A stretch of DNA of 19,355 bases, from the NCBI GenBank assembly GCA_024232355.1, contig JAAEPW010000996.1, forward strand, positions 1 to 19,355, read 5' to 3'. Made by a program: the position numbers and the translations under genes. This stretch comes from Chloroflexota bacterium (GTDB lineage Bacteria; Chloroflexota; Anaerolineae; B4-G1). This document shows positions 1 through 7,857 of this stretch, piece after piece; the stretch's first letter is position 1, and each line of letters begins with the position of its first letter. Below the pieces are notes generated by a model, which was not told the origin of the DNA, made no database searches, and was given only the letters and a program-made list of their open reading frames with translations.

Positions 1-6
1 AGCTCT

Positions 7-60
7 ACGAGGTATGGAAACCTCGTCTACATCGTAATCCTATTCAACTGAACCAGCACC
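7..60. repeat. Right half of a MITE-like palindromic repeat
   Basis: A hairpin (ACGAGGT, loop ATGGAA, ACCTCGT; 7-26) is followed by a tail at 27-60. Bases 27-51 match 19331-19355 at 24 of 25 positions. The reverse complement of 36-60 matches 19216-19240 at 21 of 25. The hairpin loop ATGGAA recurs at the right end with a different but still fully paired stem, so the structure is conserved rather than the bases. The left half of this copy lies outside the window. Confidence 0.75.
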
Positions 61-316
61 TAACTTTATGACATTGCCCTGGTTCCGCCTAATCGTCCCG
101 CGTCACGAGCGGCAGGCAAAGTATCTCTTGACAGTCTCACAGACAGCAGTGGCAACAATGATATCAGAAAAAAAGTCAGTCGAGTTGATGTAAAGAGATA
201 TGGGGCTATTCAGATTGCGGGGATGCTCCCAGTGATAAGCAATCAAAGCCTTATCGCTACATGCGGGGACGGCACGTCCCCAGTGAACATGTTTCAAGCA
301 TTGTACAAAGCTTTTT
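61..316. other. Gene-free stretch with one hairpin
   Basis: Nothing in either strand resembles a known protein here. The small open frames lack convincing ribosome binding sites and have random-looking composition. The only structure seen is the hairpin at 265-281, described separately. Confidence 0.5.
265..281 (-). terminator. Hairpin after the last gene of the minus-strand operon
   Basis: GGGGACG (265-271) and CGTCCCC (275-281) form a perfect 7-bp stem with a 3-nt loop. It lies about 36 bases past the stop codon of the last minus-strand gene. There is no T-run after it in the direction of transcription, so it could be an RNA-stabilising 3' hairpin rather than a true intrinsic terminator. 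Confidence 0.35.
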
Positions 317-856
317 CTACGAACGCAGCTTCCACACAACCAGCATGACCAAACCAACGATCACCAATCCCGCTCCCCCCAAGACAACCAAGCCTCCCCC
401 ACCTACGTCATCCGGCGATTCGGTTGGCATTATCTCAGTGGAAGAGGATACGGGGGACAGTTTCTCTGTCGGCGGCGTGGTTGAAGTAGATGTAGCCGCA
501 GTCTCTGCCGCGACGGATACCGGGGTCTCTGTGGGGACAACCGTTGACGTTGGCTTTGGTGTTGGCGTCGCTCGCCCGGTGGGTGTTACCGAGAGCATCG
601 TGGAGGATACTGTAGCAGAAGGTGTCAGCGCGACGACAGAATTCCCCGTAGGGGTAAAAGTAGGCGTCGGTGGAAGGGGCGTGGACGTTGGTTGCTGTGG
701 GCGAGGATTCGATTTCCTTTTCGTGGGCGTCGGTAATGGTACGGTCTGACGCTGGGGGTCCTGCCCCGGCGCGGCCCACAGATCGGGACCGGTTGCCGCA
801 GCCGCCATCAGTATCGCCAAAAAGATCACCCACAGTCCATATTTTTTTCTGTTCAT
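317..856 (-). CDS. Pro/Thr-rich secreted, membrane-anchored surface protein
   Basis: A 179-residue protein. Residues 1-29 look like a signal peptide (MNRKKYGLWV, then a hydrophobic stretch ending near AAP). Residues 30 to about 145 are dominated by Pro, Thr, Ser and Val with many TPT-type repeats, a typical extended and probably O-glycosylated stalk. The last roughly 30 residues are a Gly-rich then Val/Leu-rich membrane span ending in the basic tail KLRS. I chose the ATG at 856 because it follows an AGAGGA-type ribosome binding site and directly opens a signal peptide; the longer frame to 916 would overlap the upstream gene and place 20 polar residues first. It is the last gene of the minus-strand envelope operon, 16 bases after the DUF4012 gene. 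Inference: a cell-surface substrate or structural partner of the glycosylation genes upstream. No named family is recognised. Confidence 0.7.
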   Translation of the reverse strand: MNRKKYGLWVIFLAILMAAAATGPDLWAAPGQDPQRQTVPLPTPTKRKSNPRPQQPTSTPLPPTPTFTPTGNSVVALTPSATVSSTMLSVTPTGRATPTPKPTSTVVPTETPVSVAAETAATSTSTTPPTEKLSPVSSSTEIMPTESPDDVGGGGLVVLGGAGLVIVGLVMLVVWKLRS

Positions 857-872
857 TGTCCTCTTGCCCTCT

Positions 873-2876
873 CTACTCGTGTTGTTTCTCAAAGTGAAGG
901 GTAAACTCCCGATCACGATCCAGCGCCACCCGGTAAATGACCCAATTGTTGGTTGCTACCGTTGGTTGGGGTACGGCGTCTACCAGAACGCTTCCTTCCG
1001 GCAGACGAACCTGCACAGTCAGTGGGTGGCCAATCGTCCCCGGCTGTTTTTGCACCCGCAGGGAGTACGATCCTTGATCACTTTGCCATTCTACCACATC
1101 TTGAGGAAGCGTCCAGAAAAAGTAGCGCGTCTGGCTGGCAGAGGGTGCGAGCACACCCATCACTCCCAACGTTGTCCAAGGCCCTTCTTCAGCTTGCTGG
1201 ACGGTCACCTCACCCGACGTACCTTCTCCCGTCAGGAGATTCTCGTCGGGCACAGGGATCCGGGTGGCATCCCAAAAGTCACTACCCTGGGGAACATAGA
1301 CCCGCAAATAATTCCAGTTGCAGAGCCTCATCAATCTTTCATAGTTTGGTTCATACGGCATGTCCTGTTTGCAAGGGTAATCGGCCGTACTCGTGTGGGT
1401 ATAGACCAAGGTGAGCGCCGCCTCAGGAGACGGCGGGCGCAGGTCTATCTGGTACGTGATGGTCTCTTTGACTCGCCTGTTGGTTTTGTTGTACCCCATG
1501 TTGGCGTCCAACACCATCAGGAAATCTTTTTTCTCAGCCTGCTCCTTTGGCATCGCTCCGTCCCAGTTCATCTCGGCCAACATTGCTGCCGCGTCTGGGT
1601 GCTCCATATAGATGAGCACGTGCTTTTGTTCCAAAAGGCGCATGATCGCTTGGGCCAAGGCGGCCCAGTCTACCTGACCCGTTTGCACGCGCTCCCAGGC
1701 CGCATTGGCGATCAGCCCCATAAAGGACTTGCGCCGCTGCCACCACCCGCCGTCTGTGGTGCCATCATCCGGAGTCCAGGCATCACGGATGTAGGCCATA
1801 AGCGTACTGCCATCTACCGGTTCATCCTCACCCGCTATCGTTAGCGGCCCGATGGCGTTGACCACGGCCTGCACCGCTCGTTGGTCGATGGCGACCACGC
1901 CGTCCACCGAGACGTCGTAGCCGGGGCGGTAGAGAGAGATAGCTTTGCGGGCCGCCGTGGGAAAGTCAGGCGACCAGTTGCTATCGCGGAAAACCCACAG
2001 CTCGATCCCCATATAACGGCGAAACGGTTCGGGAGGCGCGGGATAGGGCTGGGTAAAGTCATCCGCAGAGTAACTGTCGCGAAAGGTCATGGTAAGCACT
2101 TGGCCCGCTTCCACCCGTACCTCGCCGACGCCAGTGATAAAGCCGCCGCCGGGCCGCAGTTCGTCCTCGTTCAACACCAGAACCAGGTAGGTGCGTAACT
2201 CGTCTATTCCCAAAAGGTCGGGGGCGATGGTTGCAGCCGACAATCCCATTTGCAACAGCGGCAAGCCCTGCTCCAGCAACGTTGTTTTATCCGCTACCCA
2301 CGGGGAGAGACTGGCCGTGTCCACCTGTGCCCAAGCGCTTTGGGTGCGCTCCACCGCTGCCAGCGCCCGCTCGAACTTGGACTGCTCGTTGGCCAAAAGG
2401 CCGGTCACGCTTTCCAGCGAGAGATCCATCGAACCCGCGCCGGTTTCTCCAAACGCGGCGAGTGCCGGTTCCAGCGCATCGCACGACAGCGCCCCCGCCT
2501 CGGTCAGGCCATCGGCCACGGTCAGCAGATGCGGGGCGGCGCGCAGATCACCACCGAACTTGGGCAGCCACCCCAGGGATGGCGCCAACTGGGCCAAGCC
2601 TCCAGCCTGCTGGCGCAGCGCCCCGACGTCGTCCTGCAAGTCGTGTACCAGGACGCACGCGGCTGCCGGGTCGAGAGACTGGGGATCGTCGGTCAGTGCC
2701 AGCGCCTGGGCCAGGTGCTGGCGGAGCGCCAGCCCGGTTTGGGCCACACCCACACCCCACGCGACGAGCAGCGCTATCCCCAAGAGGATGAGCACCAAGC
2801 TGCCCCTCTTGATCCACACGTTCTTGTCTTTTACGTCGTTGGTTCGGTCTTTGTTATTTGTCATTTCGTCAGTCAT
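873..2876 (-). CDS. DUF4012 domain membrane-anchored extracellular protein
   Basis: A 667-residue protein. A basic N-terminus (about residues 1-24) precedes one membrane span (about 25-48). A mainly helical Ala/Leu-rich stalk follows (about 50-220), then a DUF4012 region recognised by YLVLVLNEDELRPGGGFITG and, further on, RDSNWSPDFPTAARKAISLY with the downstream VDGVVAIDQRAVQAVVNAIG segment. These are the landmarks of this family, which is common near surface polysaccharide genes in Chloroflexota and Gram-positive bacteria and whose biochemical function is not established to my knowledge. The start overlaps the end of the DUF2723 gene by 8 bases, indicating translational coupling; a second in-frame ATG lies four codons later. 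The C-terminal part (about 480-667) is beta-rich and probably extracellular. Inference: a role in anchoring or handling the envelope glycan made by this operon. Confidence 0.8.
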   Translation of the reverse strand: MTDEMTNNKDRTNDVKDKNVWIKRGSLVLILLGIALLVAWGVGVAQTGLALRQHLAQALALTDDPQSLDPAAACVLVHDLQDDVGALRQQAGGLAQLAPSLGWLPKFGGDLRAAPHLLTVADGLTEAGALSCDALEPALAAFGETGAGSMDLSLESVTGLLANEQSKFERALAAVERTQSAWAQVDTASLSPWVADKTTLLEQGLPLLQMGLSAATIAPDLLGIDELRTYLVLVLNEDELRPGGGFITGVGEVRVEAGQVLTMTFRDSYSADDFTQPYPAPPEPFRRYMGIELWVFRDSNWSPDFPTAARKAISLYRPGYDVSVDGVVAIDQRAVQAVVNAIGPLTIAGEDEPVDGSTLMAYIRDAWTPDDGTTDGGWWQRRKSFMGLIANAAWERVQTGQVDWAALAQAIMRLLEQKHVLIYMEHPDAAAMLAEMNWDGAMPKEQAEKKDFLMVLDANMGYNKTNRRVKETITYQIDLRPPSPEAALTLVYTHTSTADYPCKQDMPYEPNYERLMRLCNWNYLRVYVPQGSDFWDATRIPVPDENLLTGEGTSGEVTVQQAEEGPWTTLGVMGVLAPSASQTRYFFWTLPQDVVEWQSDQGSYSLRVQKQPGTIGHPLTVQVRLPEGSVLVDAVPQPTVATNNWVIYRVALDRDREFTLHFEKQHE

Positions 2877-4257
2877 TTGTCATTTCCACGATGGGACGTC
2901 CCGCCCGTCGTGCGGCATCCTCCGGTGATAAATTGCGCTCAACTTCATCAATCCCTAATTCTTTAGTCGTCATTACCTGGTACATTTCCTGCGCCCACAG
3001 GTCCACATCTATCACAGTCACGTCCGATCTCTGACCTAAAACTTGTTGGGCGTACCAGAGGGTAAAGGTATGACTATCCTGCTCAGTCAGAATGACGGCC
3101 TGAGGCGGTGCCTCTCGCAGCGTACGATCGACCCACTCTATTGCTGTCCTGTCTGCGCTCAGGTCCATCTGTCCCCAGAAAAGCAACGCTTGCAACAGGG
3201 GCAAAAGTAATATGGCCCACGCGCCCCACCTCACTCGACGGTTCAACCAGTCTGCCACCTGTGACAACCCGGCCCCCAGCCAGAGGGCCACCAACGGCAG
3301 CGCGAGCACCAAGTAGACCAACGAGTCGGCGGTATCATAGCCAATGGCATAAAGGCTAAACAACCCAAAGGCGAGAGCCGAAGCAAAGGCGAACGACCGC
3401 CGCTCCTGCCACAAACGCGTCCAGCCCAGCCCAGCAAGCATCGCGCCCAGGGGGGTGAATTGGCGGGCAAGCAGTCCTGCCCATGCCAGCACTCGCTGCG
3501 GCCAGGCGACCAGTGGCAGACCAAAGAGATAGCCGTGGTACATTCGCCCGCTGACCAGCGTCCACCACCCTTTGAGGGTACGCACGTCTCCCCAGGGGGA
3601 GGGCGCGCCGCCCCGTGCCAGGAGGACTGGGCCATACATCATCCCCACACTCGAGAGCGCTAAAACGCCAACCTGCATTCGAGATTTCTTTTCTGTTTTC
3701 CACACTAGCAATGGGGCCAGAAATAAAAGTGTTGGATGGACGCCCATCCCCACACCCCACGCCAATCCCACCGCCCAGGCCGGTCCTCCCCGGAGCGCCA
3801 GGCACATCACCAGCGCGACGAAAAAGGCGGCTGGCGTGTAGACCTCTGTGATGATGGCCTGCGACCAAAAGAGTGGAGCCAGGCCGAGGCAGAGACCGGT
3901 GCAAATTGCGACTTTTGGATCATGACGGCTGCGGTCGTGCCGAATTGCCGCTGTTGTTAGGCATACTGCCCCGGTCGCCATTACGGCCGACATCAGGTTT
4001 AGGCGCCAGGCGGGGCCTTGCCAGGGAAGGTGGATGAACAGTTCACTCAGCAACAGATAGGCGGGGGAGCCTGGCGGGTGCGGGATGCGACCCCGCGCCA
4101 CGGCTGTCACCAAGTCGCCGCCGTCGGCCCCGTGGTGCGCCCAGGTGATTGTGGGAGCCAGGGTCGCCGCGTAAACGGCCAACAAAATCGCTCCCCCGAT
4201 AAATACAGAAACCCGCCCCGCCCCCCATTGCTCATTGCTCATTGAAGCATTGTTCAT
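2869..4257 (-). CDS. DUF2723 (GT-C fold) membrane glycosyltransferase
   Basis: A 462-residue polytopic membrane protein. The family signature is clear at the N-terminus: LAPTITWAHHGADGGDL (about 33-49), with acidic D45 and D48 in the first outside loop, then RIPHPPGSPAYLLL (about 57-70) and AWRLNLMSA (83-91). DUF2723 proteins resemble protein O-mannosyltransferases: GT-C enzymes that take a sugar from a polyprenyl-phosphate donor on the outer face of the membrane. About ten membrane spans are followed by a short soluble tail (about 375-462). Its stop overlaps the DUF4012 start by 8 bases, and it starts 3 bases after the GT2 gene. The ATG at 4257 is one of several close ATGs (also 4250 out of frame and 4242 in frame), so the exact start is uncertain. 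The acceptor is unknown; the Pro/Thr-rich surface protein two genes downstream is a plausible candidate. Confidence 0.8.
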   Translation of the reverse strand: MNNASMSNEQWGAGRVSVFIGGAILLAVYAATLAPTITWAHHGADGGDLVTAVARGRIPHPPGSPAYLLLSELFIHLPWQGPAWRLNLMSAVMATGAVCLTTAAIRHDRSRHDPKVAICTGLCLGLAPLFWSQAIITEVYTPAAFFVALVMCLALRGGPAWAVGLAWGVGMGVHPTLLFLAPLLVWKTEKKSRMQVGVLALSSVGMMYGPVLLARGGAPSPWGDVRTLKGWWTLVSGRMYHGYLFGLPLVAWPQRVLAWAGLLARQFTPLGAMLAGLGWTRLWQERRSFAFASALAFGLFSLYAIGYDTADSLVYLVLALPLVALWLGAGLSQVADWLNRRVRWGAWAILLLPLLQALLFWGQMDLSADRTAIEWVDRTLREAPPQAVILTEQDSHTFTLWYAQQVLGQRSDVTVIDVDLWAQEMYQVMTTKELGIDEVERNLSPEDAARRAGRPIVEMTND

Positions 4258-4260
4258 TCT

Positions 4261-5379
4261 TCACCGCGCCTTGGCCCACGTGACGGGTTGCGTCCCGGTC
4301 ACATACCGCCAAAAACCGACCAGGGCCACGAGATTGGTAAAGCAGAAATAAAATACGGCGTACAGCGGGCCGCGCTGCATACCGCGCCGGGCGAGCGCAT
4401 ATCCCAGCAACGCGGCGGCGTAAAAGATGGTCTGCGCCAAGAAAACGAGCCGGTAGAACGGCAGGTCCAACAGGAACAGGTTGAGCACGTACGCGATTGG
4501 CAGCAAAAAGGGGGTAGCCGCCCAACGCAGCACGCGGTGCGAAAAGTATTGCCACGCGACCCACCCTCGCGCCGGGTTGAGCAGACCGGGCAGCCACAGG
4601 ATGGACTGGAATCCCCCGGCCGCGATCCGAGAGCGACGCCGCCATTCTCCAGCCAGCGTGGGAGACGGCGGCTCTGTGACGGCGGCCTCCGGCTCGTACA
4701 CGACTCGCCAGCCCGCTTCGACCAGGCGGAGCGACATCACAAAGTCGTCTATCAACGCGTTCGGTGGTGGCGGCTCAAACAGGCGGTGGCGGATGGCAAA
4801 CAGTTCCCCCGCCGCGCCCATCACCGAACTGATGCCGCTATCACAGCGTTTGAGAAAAGACTCGTAGCGCCAGTAGAGGCCCTCGCCTCCGCCCGACACC
4901 CGCTTTTCGCCCGCCACGCCGCCGACCGCCGGATCGGCAAAGTTGCGCGCGATGGCCCGCAATGCCCCACGCCCAACCATCGCGTTGGCGTCGGAAAAGA
5001 CGACGATTTCGCTGTCCAACAGTGGCATCACGCGATTGATGGCCGCCATCTTTCCCTGTCGCTGGGGTTGGTGGAGCAGGCGCACGTCCCGGTCAGCATA
5101 GGTTTTTACAATGTCTACAGTCTCGTCGTCCGAGCCATCGGTGACCACGGCTATTTCCAACTGTTCGGGCGGATAATCCAGGGTGAGGCTGTTCTCGATC
5201 TTGGCAGCGATGACAGCGGCCTCGTTGTACGCGGGAATCAGCAGCGTCATCGTTGGTGTGATCGCCGCCGCGCGGATGGGACGGCGCACCCAGCGGGCCA
5301 CCAGACCGACCAACAGCGGATAGCCCAAGAATGTGTAGACGATGGTTCCCACAGCCAGCCAAAAGAGCAAGATCAACAC
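4261..5379 (-). CDS. Family 2 glycosyltransferase, membrane-bound (GT-A)
   Basis: A 372-residue protein with one N-terminal span (about 1-28), a cytoplasmic GT-A domain (about 42-260) and about three C-terminal spans. Catalytic landmarks are LLIPAYNEA (46-54), DGSDDET (81-87), the metal-binding type D130-A-N, the acidic pair D211-D212 (general base region) and a basic RRRSR (247-251) where processive enzymes carry the (Q/R)xxRW-like element. This is the layout of polysaccharide-forming GT2 enzymes that use nucleotide sugars at the inner membrane face. The start is GTG at 5379, preceded by AAGGA at suitable distance and 4 bases beyond the stop of the flippase-like gene. Product and sugar specificity cannot be told from sequence. 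Confidence 0.85.
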   Translation of the reverse strand: MLILLFWLAVGTIVYTFLGYPLLVGLVARWVRRPIRAAAITPTMTLLIPAYNEAAVIAAKIENSLTLDYPPEQLEIAVVTDGSDDETVDIVKTYADRDVRLLHQPQRQGKMAAINRVMPLLDSEIVVFSDANAMVGRGALRAIARNFADPAVGGVAGEKRVSGGGEGLYWRYESFLKRCDSGISSVMGAAGELFAIRHRLFEPPPPNALIDDFVMSLRLVEAGWRVVYEPEAAVTEPPSPTLAGEWRRRSRIAAGGFQSILWLPGLLNPARGWVAWQYFSHRVLRWAATPFLLPIAYVLNLFLLDLPFYRLVFLAQTIFYAAALLGYALARRGMQRGPLYAVFYFCFTNLVALVGFWRYVTGTQPVTWAKAR

Positions 5380-5383
5380 GTCA

Positions 5384-6439
5384 TTATCCTTGTTGCGCCG
5401 TCGTGGGGTTGGCGGGCGCGCGCCACAGCATCACGCCTAATCGCCAGGACAGAACGGCCCCCATCGCCACCGGCAGGATGACCGAGATCAGGTGCAATAT
5501 GAATGCATAGGAGAGGGCGTTGGCTCCACCGATCCCAAAAACGGCCAGGGCTTGAACGCACAGATAGTGGAACACGCCAATGCGCCCCGGCGACGATGGA
5601 ACCGCGACGCCAATCTGGAGCACGATCAACAGGAACAAGGCCGCCAGGACCGACGGCCGCACGCCTACCGCGCCGAGCAAGGTATAGTTGACTGCGCCGT
5701 ATAGCACCCAGATCAACGCGGAACAAAGCAGCACGGGCAAAAGTCGCGATGTTTGTCCGAGGGTATCCAGACTGAGCAAGAGTTGGTTTGCCCACGTCAC
5801 GACGCGGTGTATGGCCGGATGCTCCCAGCGCGTCGCCAGTCGTTCCAGCGTGCGGGCCAGCCGCCGCCGCCCGATCACTACTACTGCTACCATCGCCAGC
5901 GCCGCTCCGCCTGCGATCAAGAGTATTTGCTCCGATCCTCGCCACCAGGCCGGTAATGTCCCCACGGATTGCTCCAATCCGACCAAAAGCAGAAACAGAA
6001 CCGACGCGACCAACATCAGCAGATCGAGGATAAATTCAACCATCAGGGTTCCCAGAGCATACGCAGTCCTGTCTGTATCGGCCAGGGTTGCGCGGGCCAC
6101 GTCGCCAAGGCGGGCCGGTGACAGCACGTTGACCGCTTGCCCGATCAACAGCGCGGCGGTCAATCGGCCAAAGGGGGGCACGTGAGAGGCAGGGAACATC
6201 AGCCGCCAACGAAAAGCTCGGAGCGGCACGCTTGCCAGGTTGAGCAGCGTGGCCGCTATGACCAACCCATAGTCCACCTGCGCCAGGGCGGCTCGCACAT
6301 CGGCCCAATCCCTGGCGCACACATAGACGAGCCACACCAGGCAGGCCAGGCTGAGCAGGATGCCGATCCACGCCTGAAGCCTGGCAAAACGGGTGCGTTG
6401 GCGTGGTCGTTCCGCTGTGGACGGCAAGCCGTCGTTCAA
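5384..6439 (-). CDS. Flippase-like integral membrane protein (UPF0104 / LPG synthase TM family)
   Basis: A 351-residue protein with about eight membrane spans, of the lysylphosphatidylglycerol-synthase-TM/AglD type. Typical features are the conserved RAFRWRLMF segment after the second span, followed by the LIGQAVNVLSPARLGDVARA block. The open frame extends to an ATG at 6589, but that part lies inside the sugar transferase gene and is Arg/Gly-rich shadow sequence. I place the start at TTG 6439, which overlaps the upstream TGA (TTGA) and follows a strong GGGGAGGGGG purine run a few bases earlier. Family members are often found beside glycosyltransferases and are thought to move or modify lipid-linked substrates. 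That role is inference here. Confidence 0.75.
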   Translation of the reverse strand: MNDGLPSTAERPRQRTRFARLQAWIGILLSLACLVWLVYVCARDWADVRAALAQVDYGLVIAATLLNLASVPLRAFRWRLMFPASHVPPFGRLTAALLIGQAVNVLSPARLGDVARATLADTDRTAYALGTLMVEFILDLLMLVASVLFLLLVGLEQSVGTLPAWWRGSEQILLIAGGAALAMVAVVVIGRRRLARTLERLATRWEHPAIHRVVTWANQLLLSLDTLGQTSRLLPVLLCSALIWVLYGAVNYTLLGAVGVRPSVLAALFLLIVLQIGVAVPSSPGRIGVFHYLCVQALAVFGIGGANALSYAFILHLISVILPVAMGAVLSWRLGVMLWRAPANPTTAQQG

Positions 6440-7857
6440 TATGCCCCCTCCCCTCGAAGCACCGCCTGGGCCGTCATGAACAAGATGCGCAGGTCGAGCC
6501 AGATCGACCAGTTGCGAATATAATACAAGTCGTCCTCGATGCGCAACGCATAGTCGGCGCGGTCGCTGCGACCAGTCACCTGCCACCAACCCGTCATTCC
6601 CTGAGGCACGGCGAATCGTTTGCGGTGTTGGGGCTCGTACCGGTCGACCATCCAGGGCAGCTCGGGGCGCGGCCCTACCAGGCTCATGTCGCCCTTGAGC
6701 ACGTTGAAAAGTTGTGGCAACTCGTCGATACTAAAGCGGCGCAGGGTACGGCCCACGCGAGTGATGCGCGGGTCGTCGGGCCGTTTGACAAAGGTCGGGG
6801 GACCGATGCTCGTCTCTTGCGCCAACTGCTGTTCGTTCGCTTCAGATCCCACGCGCATGGTACGAAACTTGAGCATACGGAAAGGTCGCCCCCCCTCGCC
6901 GATGCGCGGCTGGCGCAGGATGACCGGGCCATCCGAATCAGTCCGCACCGCCAGCACGGCTATCAGCATCAGTGGCGAGAGCAGTCCCAACATCAAACTG
7001 CCCCCGACGATATCAAAGACTCGCTTTACGACACGGTCGGGACCCTCGATGGCCGGTTCACGCAGCCCGATGAGGGGAATACCGGCAAATTCTTCTATCG
7101 AGGCACGGATAAAGACCAGGTCGAACACGTCGGGCACGACGCGCACGTTGACGGGCAGCGTTTGCAACGCCAGCACGATTTGCCGGGCCTGCTCTTGCGC
7201 GCGCGGGGGCAGGGCCAGGAGGACTTCGTCAATGGCGTGTTGGGAGACGATAGACCCAATATCCTCCAACGTGCCCAACACGGGGCGGTCGGTATAGGTC
7301 TTTTCCTGTTTGACCTCGTCATCGTCCACATAGCCCACCAACTCGAGACCCGTCCAGCGGTAGGCGCGCAAAGCCCATCCGAGTTCCTGCCCTACCGCAC
7401 CCGCGCCGACGACGAGCGCGCGGCGAGGTTCGCCCAGTCTGTGCCCCAGTCCAAGCTTGAGCAACCACCGCAGGAATACACGCCAGCCGACCAAAAAGAT
7501 CAAGTCGAGCAGGTAAAAGTAAAAGAACAAGAGCCGAGAAAATTCTCGAAAGAATAGGTAGGCAACCCCGGCAAAGACCAGGGTGGCCCAGGTGACGGCA
7601 CTCCACACGGCCTGCACGTCGTTCAAATAGTGGAGCGCCCGCGCCGGATCATAGATGCGCAATCCAAGAAAGGCCATCGCCCAGATGGCGGGTACCAGCA
7701 AATAGAACCCAGGGCCAAAAGCCAATGGTTCATCCAGGGGGATGCCATAGGGTAGGGTCAGTCGCAGTATTCGAGCCAGGTGGAGCGCCAGCGCCGTAAG
7801 CGCCAGGTCGACCACCAGCAAGATCAAACCCAGGCGAGTTCCTACACGTTTGAGCAT
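6436..7857 (-). CDS. Undecaprenyl-phosphate sugar-1-phosphate transferase (EPS initiating enzyme)
   Basis: A 473-residue protein of the polyprenyl glycosylphosphotransferase family (WbaP/TIGR03025-like layout). About four N-terminal spans (roughly 10-150) precede a nucleotide-binding-like domain (LVVGAGAVGQELGWAL, about 168-183), then a hydrophobic re-entrant helix and a C-terminal catalytic domain. That domain carries KRVFDIVGGSLMLGLLSPL, MLKFRTMR, the acidic DELPQLFNVLKGDMSLVGPRPE stretch with the catalytic Asp-Glu, and QGMTGWWQVTGRS. The enzyme loads the first sugar-phosphate onto undecaprenyl phosphate at the inner membrane face, starting repeat-unit assembly. It overlaps the upstream DUF2723 gene by one base (TGATG) and the downstream flippase-like gene by four. 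It has full family length and no missing key motif. This gene is the main evidence that the operon makes an exopolysaccharide or surface glycan. Confidence 0.9.
   Translation of the reverse strand: MLKRVGTRLGLILLVVDLALTALALHLARILRLTLPYGIPLDEPLAFGPGFYLLVPAIWAMAFLGLRIYDPARALHYLNDVQAVWSAVTWATLVFAGVAYLFFREFSRLLFFYFYLLDLIFLVGWRVFLRWLLKLGLGHRLGEPRRALVVGAGAVGQELGWALRAYRWTGLELVGYVDDDEVKQEKTYTDRPVLGTLEDIGSIVSQHAIDEVLLALPPRAQEQARQIVLALQTLPVNVRVVPDVFDLVFIRASIEEFAGIPLIGLREPAIEGPDRVVKRVFDIVGGSLMLGLLSPLMLIAVLAVRTDSDGPVILRQPRIGEGGRPFRMLKFRTMRVGSEANEQQLAQETSIGPPTFVKRPDDPRITRVGRTLRRFSIDELPQLFNVLKGDMSLVGPRPELPWMVDRYEPQHRKRFAVPQGMTGWWQVTGRSDRADYALRIEDDLYYIRNWSIWLDLRILFMTAQAVLRGEGAY

Noticed and set aside
103..357. 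84-residue minus-strand frame near the left end
   Set aside because: No ribosome binding site, composition unlike a protein, and it overlaps the 3' end of the anchored surface protein gene.
864..1844. Long plus-strand frame opposite the DUF4012 gene
   Set aside because: Antisense shadow of a well-supported coding region; Arg/His/Gly-rich with no recognisable motif. The same holds for the plus frames at 4288-5481, 6403-7557 and 10033-10758.
2891..2901. GGGACGTCCC palindrome as an operator
   Set aside because: It lies inside the end of the DUF2723 coding region with no promoter near it; a single short palindrome is expected by chance in GC-rich DNA.
5384..6589. Longer version of the flippase-like gene starting at 6589
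   Set aside because: The added 50 residues are Arg/Gly-rich and lie inside the sugar transferase gene; a TTG at 6439 with a strong purine-rich ribosome site and a 4-base stop/start overlap fits better.
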